DNA of 64,000 bases from Lytechinus variegatus (Eukaryota; Echinodermata; Echinoidea; Temnopleuroida; Toxopneustidae). A program made the translations under genes and the position numbers. The notes below the pieces were generated by a model. That model ran no database searches. It saw only the letters and a list, made by a program, of their open reading frames with translations, and was not told the DNA's origin. Below, piece after piece: positions 38,501 through 50,173 of this stretch; the stretch's first letter is position 1, and each line of letters starts with the position of its first letter. The DNA lies in contig NC_054746.1 of the NCBI RefSeq assembly GCF_018143015.1, positions 37,170,830-37,234,829 on the forward strand, read 5' to 3'.

Positions 38501-40619
38501 TTGAAATGATTCTTCACAAAAAAAAATAATGTCAAATTTCTAATCAACTGATGTTTATTTCAATGTATCAATGGCATAAATTTATTTAACTGGTCTTCAC
38601 TTGTAAATGTACAGAAGCTGTGGCAGCCATTTGCAATCCATGATAATGAAAAATTCACTTTCATGTTCTACTGTACTTAGAAGTACAATGAAGTAGATAC
38701 AGTGGCGGATCGGAGGGGGGGGGGGGCACATCTGGCCCGTGCCCCCTTTTGAGAGGTGCAAAAAAAAATTTCAGAGGAATATATCATACAAGTATGCTAC
38801 TAAGGACTCTTTTTTGCTTGTCAAATTTTTCCTGTAAAAAATGCCCCCCCCCTTGGAAAATCCTGGATCCACCCCTGGTTTGATACTGTCATAGTTTTTT
38901 TTTCAGTCAACTTTTATTACCAATGCATTGAGCTTGTATTCAAGATAAGCAAATTTATTTTGTCATAAACCTTTTGATCTTTTAATTGATGGTCCTACTA
39001 TTCAACCATCTATTCTGCCAAACATGTATATTGCAAGTCCATAAACCAATATACAAAATAATCCCACAGTACTTGACAATAAAAACCTCTGTAAAGTAAA
39101 TCACAATTCATTAAAGATACATGTACTGTTGAAAATATAAAACTAATTCTCATAAGTGAAATTGCTTACTTGATGAGCATCTCCACAATATCTGGATTGT
39201 TGAGTTCAGTAGCAATAAGAAGAGCTGTCTTATCAAAATACGCCTGGTCCTGGATATCTATATTAGCTCCAGACTTGAGAAGGATCTGACAACATTCTTG
39301 ATGACCTAGTTTGGTTGCTTGGATGAGAGGGGTGCCAACAGATGCACTTGGCTTGGACAAAATCTGATAGTTTGGTTCACATAAGATGAAAAAAAAGACC
39401 TGGTGATCAACAGCCCTATGAGCCCCTCAAAGGAATATCATTGGCAGTAGATCCCGCACAGATACATTTGGGTGAGTAATATTTTGGTAAGGCTCAAAAC
39501 GACAAAAAAAATATTCTTCCAGCAGAAAAATGTGTTAAATTCCAAGAAACCAAAGTACATATTTCACTTTTTTTCCCTGATATACATGTATGTAAGTTCA
39601 TTCTTACTTCTTGTGATTTTATTTTAGACAACTGCTTTCAATTGGCATGGTATGAAAGGTATGATAACAAATTGATATATCATGATCTGGAAAATTATAA
39701 GCCTATATTTAAAACAATTTCATGTAGAGGAAGAACATATCAAAGACAAGAACAACTAAGTTGGTATTAAACACAAAGTGTCTGATCTCTTACAAATACA
39801 TATAGGCCTACATGTACGTGTGTAAGAAAAGTCCAGACTTGTGATGCTCTTACATTTAAAAAAAAATATTATATAAAACATTAAGAATCTTATTTAACTC
39901 AAGCTTTATATCAAAACTATGGTACAAAATCTACAATAACCTTGCGTTTCAAAGTAAAGACATTCAAGCGAATGGTAAATGAGAATGCATAAACACACTC
40001 ATTCAATGAACAAGGTTATGATGCATAAACACGAAGATTTCCATTCCACAGTTAAACTATCCAAAGAGTGGAATGAGCTGAAATTGATAAATGACGAGAC
40101 ACCTCATTTCTTATTTTTATGAAATTTCTTGGCATATATCTCATAAAAACGCTAAGGAGTGAAATTACTACTGAAAGAATTTACCTTTGCATCGGTCATG
40201 GTCTCACAAATAAGTTGCAAACATTTGGCAGCATTCATTCTTATTGCAAATTGCATCACATTCTGTCCCTTCTTGTCTTCTTTAGTGATGTCACATTCCT
40301 CTTTTAATAAAACTTTGACGAACTCTGGTTTCTTGTAGAAGACTGCCCAGTGAAGGGCAGTTCTTCCTAATTTATCCGATAAATTTGGATTAGCCCCATG
40401 GCTGAGAAGGAGTTCACAGCACTCGACGTGGCTCGTCCCCGGAGCTGCGGGGTCAACTCGAGACCCCTGTACGCTCAAAATCAAAGGTGTAGCTCCGTCC
40501 TTGGAGAACTCGTTGATGTTTGATTTATTCGCATTTTTCGACAAATATTCGTTCAATTTTTGCGCATATCCTGCATGGGCAAGGTGATATATATCCTGAC
40601 TATTAACTTTACCAGGCAT
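23569..40619 (-). CDS. Ankyrin-repeat / coiled-coil protein, 16 exons, 1163 residues
   Basis: Exons on the minus strand: 40185-40619, 39170-39363, 36375-36588, 34624-34879, 33192-33340, 31457-31610, 30858-31056, 30294-30427, 29455-29615, 28392-28848, 27564-27733, 27006-27083, 26132-26295, 25030-25160, 23974-24468, 23569-23669. All junctions are GT-AG and phases close to one frame of 3492 nt. Residues about 40-665 carry roughly 17 ankyrin repeats (examples: GRTALHWAVFYKKPEFVKVL, GRTPLHLAVIEGKKDLVEFL, GRTPLHIAAANANVDLCRYL). Residues 665-770 are charged. About 775-985 is coiled coil rich in Glu/Lys/Arg with repeated EEKR and KKMADWESYIKG, DERWKKIQQHYL. About 985-1110 is Ser/Pro/Arg/His-rich (RRRSPSPPHDR), and the tail ends ASRQEGQAEA. 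There is no signal peptide or membrane segment. A scaffold role is inferred from ankyrin repeats only. It differs from inversin in lacking IQ-type motifs; orthologue unknown. The start is the first ATG of the exon-1 frame. Confidence 0.88.
25599..25977. mobile_element. 379-bp MITE in ankyrin-gene intron 13
   Basis: The termini ACCCCTTTCATAAACCCA and TGGGTTTATGAAAGGGGT are perfect 18-bp inverted repeats. The interior has repeated 'AATTATCCGCAT' blocks in both orientations. No open frame of note. Confidence 0.88.
31656..32793. mobile_element. hAT-like MITE with 8-bp target duplication, ankyrin-gene intron 5
   Basis: Inverted ends CAGTGGCGGCACC and GGTGCCGCCACTG are flanked by CATATAGG on both sides (31648-31655 and 32794-32801), an exact 8-bp duplication typical of hAT elements. 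G-runs lie just inside both ends. The minus strand carries the CTCGCGCTTCGCGCTCG motif at 31761-31780, shared with the 4758-5478 element and the left end of the window. It is 1138 bp with no recognisable transposase. Confidence 0.85.
36757..36890 (+). repeat. GGA/GAA purine tract in ankyrin-gene intron 2
   Basis: Almost pure purine stretch of AGG and AAG triplets. It yields Lys/Arg/Glu-rich and Ser-rich frames on the two strands, which are not genes. Confidence 0.8.
37520..37704. mobile_element. G-run MITE, ankyrin-gene intron 2
   Basis: The left end CAGGGGCCGCGGAA pairs with TTCCGCAACCCCTG at the right end. G-runs on the left and a long C-run on the right lie inside. The outer 8 bp (TCATGCTG versus CGCTGCTG) are only partly alike, so a target duplication is weak. 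Confidence 0.65.
38700..38877. mobile_element. G-run MITE, ankyrin-gene intron 2
   Basis: Left end CAGTGGCGGATC, right end GATCCACCCCTG; G-run and C-run inside the ends. It is of the same general type as the elements at 31656 and 43603. Flanks share only GATA. Confidence 0.65.
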
Positions 40620-41082
40620 GATGATCTTCTTCCAAATACATGAAGGAAAATAAAAGGTTTCGCAAACTTTCCAAAAAGTACCCAGCTAACTCCACAATCG
40701 CAATCAATTATCAGCGTGAAACAGGTGCATTGGAAGTAATTTGGTAGTAAACGCATACACACAATGAAAAACGTCGTACACACAGAATGTGTGCATATAG
40801 CGGTCACCACGAGAGAGAGTTTGGGGTGCGATGAAGCGGGAGACAATAGGAGTTGCTAGGTTGAGTGTTTATACGTTGCTTGGTCCATAGAACATGGGGT
40901 CAGCCCCCAAATCTATTATCGTCCTCGAGAGGGATAAGCCAATAAATGAAACATGAGTCGGAACAGTTCAACATGAAAAGCATCATGCAATTGACTTTGT
41001 ATGAAAGGCAGAATCAAAACTTTTGAAGTATAGACCCATATATAGTATATAAAGAGGCTTTAATTAATAGGAGGAAATTATA

Positions 41083-41176
41083 ATTTGTAAACAAATTTTC
41101 GACATTACTCATATGTATTAAGATCGAGCATGTGATCTTGATACATAGGAGTAATGCCGAAAATTTGTTTACAAAT
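41083..41176. repeat. 43-bp near-perfect inverted repeat (hairpin)
   Basis: Arms 41083-41125 and 41134-41176 match with three mismatches over 43 bp around an 8-nt loop. The arm starts ATTTGTAAACAAATTTTCG and ends AAGATC. The outer part, TTTGTAAACAAA, is itself palindromic and resembles a forkhead-type GTAAACA site. Confidence 0.85.
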
Positions 41177-41762
41177 GGACCCATTTAACTAAAGAAGATT
41201 ACGGTCCAAAATTATTTCAGCGCAACTCTGGATACTATACAATACAAAAAGTGACAGCAAACGTACACTGTATGATAACCCTGATGATGATTATTAACAA
41301 GGAGAAAGTTTATTTGATTGCCATTTTTTTACGGCCTGTCCTAGGTGTACTCAAATTGATTTTTTGTTTTAACTTGTCCGGCAGCACCCCCTGAAAATCG
41401 GCTGGCTGAAAAGTAGAAATTTCGGCATTAGGCAATATAGCAAGATAATTTTGCAATACATATTATTATTCTGAATAAAACCGGCTTACATAGAGTAACA
41501 TGAGTACTCTTTGCAAAATTATTCAATATTTCAATGAATCATTTTCAAATAAATGAAAAAAGGGTAAGGACTCACTTCCGCTGCTGCATATTAAAATGTT
41601 ACCTACTCCTCAAATGCCTAATCGAAGTTCAGCAAGATTTTATGTTTATAAATGATATAAATACCAACACCTATGAAAATCACTCACTTTGAAAAAAACC
41701 CTGTAATATGATACGAAAGTACTTGTGTCGATAATGTATTCGAGTAACGGCTTCCACTACAC

Positions 41763-41947
41763 CAGGGGCGCAGGCGGGGGGGGGGGGGGGCACGTGCACC
41801 CTCCCGCTGAGGCAGAGGAGTTCCTACACTGGCAAGCAAAACCAAATTTGTACCCCTTCTTCTGCTTTTAACAGCTGATTTTCCAAACTTTAGTTCCACT
41901 TAGCCAAGATATGCACCTCCCCATGCTCAAACCAGCCTACGCCCTTG
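41763..41947. mobile_element. G-run MITE
   Basis: Left end CAGGGGCGCAGGC; the reverse complement of the right end is CAAGGGCGTAGGC. A long G-run is present at 41777-41790. No target duplication seen. Confidence 0.55.
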
Positions 41948-43602
41948 TATTTTCACACTCTGTTGACTTCAATATATTAGCAAAACAAACAAATAAATAA
42001 TAGAAAGTAGTCAAACTGGCATAGGCGCCAGTTTAGTTTTTCATGCCTGGGATAGATTTTTTAAAACCCTGCATAACTTATACTGCTCTTATTCGCAGAA
42101 ATTAGGGGTGTTCCGTTCTGTAAATGAAGATCGGAATCCATAATTCTTCATTATACGAGAGGCAAACATTCAAGGTAAAAAAAAATTGAGTACTGTAGCG
42201 CACGCCATCAAATACAGCTTTACATTACAAACTGATTCAGGTTTTAAAGTTTGAATCCCCATATAATTATCTTCGGGATAGTGATGTTTACACGTCATTT
42301 AAAACTAAAATGACGATGGTGACGATTGCAGTAATGGCAGGGGCGACGTCAGGGGATTTTGATATGGGGGGGGGAGGCAAGACGGCTTAAATGTGAAGTC
42401 ATACTTTTCTTAATTGAATTACAGGGATAGAGATACTCCTTTATCTTCCTCCCCCACCCTCCTCTCCCATTTGTTTCCTCTACTTGACAAATCATAGGGG
42501 CGATCACCCTGCCCCTTGTAGCGCCAGCCCCGAATGATGATATATATAAAAATATATAGATAGTGTTAAAAAGTGTAAGTGTAGGACCGGGTTTAACCCC
42601 ACCCCTTGGGCTCCCAAGTTTAAAAAAAAAGTAATGATCTATATACATTTTGGAGCCAATCCCAAATTGAAATTCTCGTTACCAATTGACCTTCATTTGC
42701 TCATTGGTATTGAACCCTCTCCCCCTTGTTTTTTGCTCGTCAAATGTCTCGGTACCAAAATAACCATCATTCTGTAGTGAAGCTTTTTTGCTTGCTTGCT
42801 TGTCAAATTTCTCGGTCAAACCCCTCCTTGGAAAAAAGGCTAGACGAACCGAATCCCTGCATGTGCATTACAGCATTTACCAGTAAACCAATTTCTGAAC
42901 GTGAAAGTCGCAAACATAAACTTACAATATGTCAGATTCTTTTCGCATTATGAGCCAAAAGGTTATGTTTTCATTACAAATCGTTTATGCCATACAATAT
43001 AAATAACCATTGATTTCCAAAATGACAATGATTGATTAATATATGCGAATGTAATTTATGAAAATACCAGCTCTGTCGATAACCTTCAAAATGTTTAGTC
43101 AAAGATTGGGTATAATGAATTTCTAAGTACAATAACCTTTGAATTATGATCAATGATAGTTTTAATAATTTACAGTGAACGCAGACATTTCGATCGTGCG
43201 CACAGCAAAACAATTATATGTAATGAAGTGAGCCAATGGATGTGGGTTTTCGTTGTGCATCATTATTTTTTCGGAAGCTTAATTTTCTGGGACGTTTTTA
43301 AGTGCAATAGGGAATCGTTCAAAGTCCATTAACATGGCCAATTAAGTCTATAGTTTTTGATTAACTAGTTTATTTATTAATCTATTGAGCTTTAGCTTTG
43401 TGGCGGTGATAAAGACACAGGACAAGTTCCAACTATTACATCACTGTATACCCATTAACACGACGTCCTCGACGATGTTGTTATCCTGGTGTTTATTCTG
43501 GTAGGAACAACCAAATTGAGAAGGGGTGTAGTAAGATGGGGGAAACTACATAGGGACTGATGAAATATGAATTCAACTGTAATTTTCATGTTTTATGAAA
43601 AA

Positions 43603-43895
43603 CAGTGGCGTACCTAGGATTTTCCAAGGGGGGTGTGAATTCGTCCGCCAAAAATTTGACAAGCAAAAAAAAAGGTCTTCAACCACAAAAAAAGGATTTC
43701 GTACCTGAAAAAAATTGACAAGCAAAAAAAAAGGTCTTCAAGTTTCAAGTTCAAAGGAGCGGGCCATTTGTGGCTAGTCAGGGATCAGCTGTGACTCGTC
43801 AGGGGAGGGGGGGGGCAGGGATACGTCTCTTTCATGGGTTGTGACTCGTCAGGGGGGAGGAGCAGTCTGCCCCCCCCCCCTTGGGTACGCTAATG
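43603..43895. mobile_element. G-run MITE
   Basis: Left end CAGTGGCGTACCTAGG; reverse complement of the right end CATTAGCGTACCCAAGG. It contains two near-identical internal copies of 'TTGACAAGCAAAAAAAAAGG' and two of 'GTGACTCGTCAGGGG'. Confidence 0.65.
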
Positions 43896-44518
43896 ATTTA
43901 AACGTTTGCGCTTATAGTCCATGACATCGCCACCGCCGATTGGAATGATCTTGTAAAAAAGGTCCTGTTTTATCAAAAAGTTTTTATTGTAATTTTGCGA
44001 TCGTCGTGAATTCCCAAGAAATCTTGATTCTGATTGGCTCCTGAGCCCTGTTACCATAGTGATTGCCATAATGGGAAAGTTACAGCAGTTGAACTCTTTA
44101 TGAAATGGGTCCCTTAACTATATACATAAAGGACTTCCTCTCCGTTGACATAACGATGGTCCCACTTCTGATCTGAATCTGTTAAATAAATATATAGAAG
44201 TTCTTTTACAAACACAGTCTTTTCAGTCTTGTCGAGTCCTATAGAGTCAAAACATGCATACCTACAACAAGCAAATGCCAAAGTGCATTTTCGAACTTCA
44301 CTAGTAAAGTGGTCTTCGAATATAGGCTCTTCACAACATTGTTTCTTCCATAAAATTTAAAAATTCAACTCATCATCATGTTAAGGGATTATTGATCTCC
44401 GATTTGCATTAACGTTTGCACGCATATAACCGGAGTCTTGAACTATCAGTGACATTTATATTGGATTTCTAGGATTAATTCATATGTTTTATTGACCGAG
44501 TGAGATTCATGACACATC

Positions 44519-47500
44519 ATGGCCGACAACTGCTCCTATACACCGCTTGCGAAAGAAATGCTGGATAGTATGATTATCTTTTTATTAATTTTTACCACTT
44601 TCATACCAGGATTTATGGTTATTATTTTTCTGATAGCGTAAAAGGGGAAAAAATTTCTTGGCGAATTGCCGATCTGTCATCGGATCTTCTCTTCAGATCG
44701 GCAATCATATATCTTAGAATGATATTTGGTTTGAATGCATGGTGATTTTAATGGTCATTACCTCGCGGGATCATTTTCAAGTTCAATAAAATTGTAATTT
44801 CAAACAACCTCATTTCATAGCCGAATCATATTAGTTTGATGCTGTGAAACAATACCAGTCTAATATTCAGAATATTAAGGTTATCATAGTAAAACATCGT
44901 GATCTGTACAAATTTTGTTATCCAATCTTGCCTTTTATGCCATCAATTTACGAAGAAATATTTTTTGTGATGCAGGCCTACTCAATTCATATCATATTTA
45001 AATTCGTAGGGAAATTGAACAATTTTATGGATTTTCATTGATATTTCATCGAAATTGAGATTATTCTGAAAAACAGTAACTTTACTATATAGGCATCGAG
45101 AAACCGTTTGTTATTATTCTTTGTTCAATGATTTATATCACAATTATTTTCATTATCATTAGATTATTGTCATTATAGTTCTAAATTTGGTTTTCAATTT
45201 TTTTTTCTCTTATTTTAATTTCAAGATCTCCTGGAGGAGAATCCTAAGATGCTGCCAATCTTGATAACATGTACTTTAATCACCGCGATAGAAGCTATAT
45301 TATTCTTTGAAGCTTGGATGTGGGTGCTACAACATATCCCCTACAGTGATCGACGAACATCTATTGTATGGATCATTGGTATATATCCGGTATGTATATC
45401 TAATGGTGCAGTGGCGTCGTGAGCCCCAAAATTGAGGGGGCAGAACATATGGCGTCTGTAACAAAATTTCCTAAAAATTCCGATCGAGCGAATATTTTGA
45501 CTTTCTCAAAATACAAATGTAATTTTATGAAAGATTTTGACATAACATATTAAGAAAATGATTCATATTCCGGTTTTCCTTTTCCTCTCTTTCCTTTTCT
45601 CTTTTTTTTCTTGGTCGTAAAACCTATGAAGGGGCCATGGCCCCCTAAGCCCGCATGTGTATGCTAATACAGTAGTATAATAAGACCACCCCAAAAAGGG
45701 AAATAGATTATCTGAAAAATAATAAAATACAAATACTTTACCAAAATCAACGAACATTTGGTTTTGACAGATCTAGTGCATGTGAAGTATTATATCGTAA
45801 ATTCATTTTACCACTACCCCTCCTTCTAAATAACGAAAGCCTTGATAAGTGATATCTGATATACCGGTAATAAAGTTTCGATCTGTACATATAATTTTCT
45901 CAAATGAAATAAAGTGGTATAAACTCATCAAAAGCTTTATGTAATGGACAGATTCTCCTCTTCGTAATTGTTCATCTCATTAACCAATGCAAGTCTGGCA
46001 GTCCGCCAGAGTGTATGAGCTGAGTGTAAATTTTTAATGTAAATTTGCCTACTACATATTTTGACATTGAATAATTGACCTGACACTTCTGGATGTGAAG
46101 AGAAATACAAACGGTACAGTTTATCTGTCTGATTGTCATTGTGATATTTATATGACAAATGTATAATGAATAAGAGAAACTTTTGTTTGTAAAATATTGT
46201 AATTATTTCATTCCTTCTCCTCTTCTTCTTCATCTTCTTCTTTTTATTCTTCTTCCTCCTTTTCTCCTTTCTATTCTTCTTCCTCTCTCTCCTCCTCCTT
46301 CTTTTCCTTCTCCTCCTCCTTCTTCTTCTTCTTCTTCTGCTTATGATGTAAGCAATAATTTTTGCTTACATCATAAGCAGAAGAAGAAGAGGAAGAAAAA
46401 AAGAAGAAAACAAGAATTCGTAGTGTGCACTTCATGCTTACAATTCAGAGAAATTTATGAAATCATTGGTAATCAAAATAATTTTGTAATGTTTGATCAT
46501 ATTCTAGGTATTTTGTGCAACATGTCTACTTGGTCTCTACATTCCAAGGGCTGCTGGATTGTGTACTCTCACTGGAACAGCGTGAGTTTTTTTTCTTTTT
46601 TTTTGTTCACCTATATCATCTAATCTTAAAAAATATATACATAATGAATAATCATTTATTACTGACTTGCACTACCTACTTAATGTTGTTAAGCTTAGAA
46701 TAGACTTTAAGTAATATTATTTTATTTATTTTTCATTTTATTTTATTTTATTTATTTATTATTATTATTATTTTTTTTTTTTGGGGGGGGAGGGGGCGGC
46801 ACTGACCATCGACTTTCTGTTCATTGTGAAAACAATCTGTCACTATCATGTATAGGGGCAGCAACCGCCCCTAGGATTTTTTTAAGTAGCGAAAATAAAG
46901 GAGAAATAAGAAGCAAAAAGGGAGAAAGGGGGAAAATATATATAAAAAAGGAGGTGTCTGTCCTGTGCAACTCTATAATATCCCTATAATTCAATTAGAA
47001 AAAATATGACGCCATAATTATCGGTCGTCTTGCCCCTATCAAGTATCAATATATCCGTCACCGATTTTACTGTCAGGTAGTGAGGAGATAATACCCCCCT
47101 CGATATTAAGATTTGATCAATATAATACATGTATCTAGAAAAGAATCAATAATACTCAAGATAGAGTTCCATGCTATAATACAATACAACCTGTATAATA
47201 TATAAATGAGTATTTGATTGACCTACACGCAATATATTTTGTATGTAAAATATGAACGAGAGCCAGGCATATTCCCCAATGATTTGTAAAAATTATTATC
47301 ACTGATCGTCAGAACTCAGAAGTTCAGTAACTATAATACAAACACTAAGATAAGCAAATAGTTATAAGACAAACACCTCATATAAAGGGCAGATTCCATG
47401 TATATCTGTGAATTAAAAGAAATATATTAATGTTTGATAAAATAAACAATCTTTAGATAAAGGGAGAAGTGCTGATAGTAATTTGTTTGATTTCCCAGCA

Positions 47501-50173
47501 TACTTGACCAAAGATTAGGTCTAATGAGCAATTTAATATCTCGATTCCAATGGCGGAGATACTTTATCAGTATATGGTTTCTCTGAGCAAGAAAACGGAA
47601 TTCCTGTCACAAATTTGAAACAAACTACATCAGTATATGTAATTATGATGAATCAATTTCTTTTTCGGGGGATGGGGGAGGGGCTATTTAAAAATATAAA
47701 AAAAAAATTAAGTGGTTGAAGGAATATGAAATAAGTGACGTACGGATCAACGCTGCAATAAATCAAAGTTTGACTTGAGGATAATTCACGCTAGTTCCAT
47801 GTCTATTTCCCCTAGATTTTTCGCTGTTTGTCTATACGAGTTCATCACATTGATCGTTGACTATTTCGGAGGTCTTGATGCAATGATCACAAGGATGGAT
47901 GGGACTAAGTTCTCTATCGCCAGACCACCACTCATGTGTTTGTTTCAATGCTTACCAAAAGTCAAAATGACTAGGTTAGTATTTATTCTTAAGATGTCTA
48001 TATACAAAATAGGAAATTAATGTCAACCCATTCGGTCATAATATTCATTTAAAATGTGTGCAAAATTACCAGAACTCTGGAACATACAGTTTTTTTTTAT
48101 TAATCATGTGCAGATTTGTACGATTGATGATGTTATAATAAATGAATTCCTCGTAGGAATAAGCTTTACGTTACGAGCCCTGAATAAGTTTTTATATTGA
48201 AAACGTCACTGTGTCACTTAGCTTTTGTATGCTCTGTTTGGAAATCATACCAAAACATTGATCTTGTTTGGTTTTAAACTTCCATTTTAATTTGAGTACC
48301 ACTTATAACCGTTCAAAAAACATTCCCATTCATCACATATTAACATATCTTGAGGATAACTCTTTGCCTGAAATCATGATCATCTTATAACTAAACAATA
48401 AAAAGTAATAATGATCAATTTAAGAACAAAAAAAATCACTAAAAAGAACAAATAGATCCAAGTCGACTTATCCAACTTGCTGAAATAATTTTCATTAAAA
48501 TACACAAAGAATTTAAAAGAAATATGTATCCATTTATTGTTATCATAATTATTGGTATACTGAGCTTTTCCTAAACTGACCGAAGCGCTTAAAACAAGAA
48601 ACAAACTATACTATAACGCCGCCACAGAAAATATACATATATGTATTTTTTCTGTGGCGGCATCTTAAATCTTTATCGACGTGGTATGTTTGCTTTTATT
48701 ATAAAGGAGAAACTATCGCATACTAGAGGCATGTGTTTTACAGACTGCTATCATTAGACCCGTTATGCTGTTCATCACAGAAGTACTTAACATAGATGGC
48801 TCGATCGATGAAAACCCGGTAAATATTAGTTTATTGAATTAGTAGGGTTGATATCCTCTTATTGTATGACCATCTAGCTCCATGGGATGACTTTTACTTC
48901 GTGGTCAAATTGCTTGCTTTTTGTCCCATTCTAGTAATGCAGAGAGGAAAATATTTGACTTAAACAAATTATCATCTAGAGGCTGACATGAGAGTCGAAC
49001 CCTGTAGCACAAAGGTAAACAAGAGTTATTTGGGAAGAAGGGTGGAGAGAAATGGAGATTCTTTTTCGACATATTGTTATCCATGAAATATAAGTCAAGA
49101 AGCATTTCTAGATAAACAACCAATGGAAATATGTAGGCCTATATAATGCCTATCAATGTTAAGTAATAATAACAACAACAACAATAATAATATGTAGCAT
49201 TCATTCATGAGGCACCGATTTAAGGATTTTATTCTTTTTATCTCCTAGAGCATTGCCTCGACCATCATGCTCACATTAAACTGCATCACTCTCGTGTCCG
49301 CCATCTTTGCTGTCTCAGCTCTAATCGTGCTCTTCTCAGCGAGTAAAAACTTTCTGAAACCATACAGAATACGGATAAAGTTTCTCTGTGTGCAAACAGC
49401 TCTCATACTCAGCAACGTCCAGTCCGTTCTCCTTGTCATCCTTACTCGATTCGACGTCGTTCAGTGCAACAAACCATTCAATACACCCGACAGGGGATAT
49501 CGTAAGTCAACATTCACCAAATGTATCATTGTTCATGGAGAATTTAATGATAGCAAGTTTCACAGTTTTGTAAGAGACCAATAGACCAAAAGACTAGTTG
49601 ACCAACAAGAAAAGTGATCTCTAGGTCTCTGACGAAAAAAAACGAAGGGAGGGAAAAGAAGTTGAAGAAAAGGAGAAAAAATGTAATGAAGAAAAAAAAT
49701 GAATGAAAAAGACAAAATGTATCTAAGGAAAATGAAAAGGAGAATTAACAGAAGAAAACAAATAGAATGAATATACCGGTGAATATATAATAGAAAAAAG
49801 AATGAAAATGAGGTAATGATGAAAGGGGTGAGGGTTGGGAGATTGGCTTGAATCAATCGTAACTCTGGGGACCATGATTTAATGGATTATTTTTGTTATC
49901 ATTTCTCTTTTTGCAGCATTCCTTATTAAACGTTATTTTGATGTTTCCTTTTCAACAGAATGGCATTGCTTCCTTTTGACATTAGAATCTGGTATCATGT
50001 TTATTCCTACTCTCATCATCTTCCGTACAACCAATGGGAATGTGACAAGAATGAGAGTCCGTCCAAGTACATTCTCAGGAATGATGCCAAGTGACGGCAA
50101 ACCAAATGAACAAGAACCTTTAATTCATCCTAAAGATCGTTCAAAATCGTTCGGTGCTGTCAAAGAATTATGA
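44519..50173 (+). CDS. SLC51A: Organic solute transporter alpha-like protein, seven exons, 341 residues
   Basis: OST-alpha is a multi-pass plasma-membrane protein that, with OST-beta in vertebrates, moves bile acids and steroid conjugates by facilitated diffusion. Exons: 44519-44567, 45226-45389, 46508-46581, 47816-47974, 48707-48818, 49249-49501, 49959-50173. All are GT-AG and total 1026 nt, giving 341 residues against 340 in human. The start ATG has a good context (A at -3, G at +4), and the short lumenal N-terminus has an N-C-S glycosylation sequon at residue 4. Hydrophobic segments include LPILITCTLITAIEAILFF, VFCATCLLGLYIP, FFAVCLYEFITLIV and LLTLESGIMFIPTLIIF. Family hallmarks are LYIPRAAGLC and VDYFGG. 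The vertebrate cysteine cluster is reduced to MCLFQCLP. An alternative reading as the related TMEM184 group fits less well. An ATTAAA polyadenylation signal lies at 50480-50485. Confidence 0.88.
44665..44705. repeat. 12-bp perfect inverted repeat in SLC51A intron 1
   Basis: ATTGCCGATCTG and CAGATCGGCAAT are separated by 17 nt, about 100 nt downstream of exon 1. It could be a small hairpin; no family assigned. Confidence 0.6.
46201..46410. repeat. Pyrimidine/purine foldback upstream of SLC51A exon 3
   Basis: A TTC/TCC-rich tract (46207-46338) runs into TGCTTATGATGTAAGCAA, a 6-nt loop, and its exact complement, then AAGAAGAAGAGG. Perfect arms are 46327-46355 and 46362-46390 (29 bp). The structure ends about 100 nt before the exon-3 acceptor. 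Confidence 0.9.
46736..46900. repeat. TTATT low-complexity tract with G-run MITE-like fragment
   Basis: A (TTTTA/TTA)n stretch at 46720-46782 is followed by a G-run and GGCGGCACTGACC, then 'CAGCAACCGCCCC'. This looks like a fragment of the G-run MITE group but no pair of ends could be set. Confidence 0.4.
48618..48661. repeat. Short hairpin just upstream of SLC51A exon 5
   Basis: GCCGCCACAGAAAATA and its inverse (TATTTTTTCTGTGGCGGC) flank the centre TACATATATGTA. The GC-rich stem lies about 45 nt before the exon-5 acceptor. Confidence 0.75.

Larger units (their letters stand above)
40620..44518. other. Divergent intergenic region between the ankyrin gene and SLC51A
   Basis: The ankyrin gene reads leftward and SLC51A rightward, so both promoters should lie in this 3.9 kb. 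I could not fix a TATA box or start site. Contents are a hairpin (41083-41176) and two MITEs (41763-41947, 43603-43895); near 42338-42535 there are ends resembling another G-run MITE (CAGGGGCGACG ... CGCCAGCCCCG), too diverged to call. Confidence 0.5.

Noticed and set aside
46183-46623. 146-residue plus-strand open frame
   Set aside because: It runs through a TTC tract and the hairpin and only overlaps SLC51A exon 3 in a different reading frame.
48750-48804. SLC51A exon 5 starting after the TTTTACAG at 48742-48749
   Set aside because: That acceptor gives the wrong phase and an early stop; the acceptor before 48707 keeps the frame and adds a segment matching the family.
48985-49000. GAGAGTCGAACCC, complement of a B box
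   Set aside because: No A box about 35-60 nt away on the minus strand; not enough for a tRNA or SINE call.
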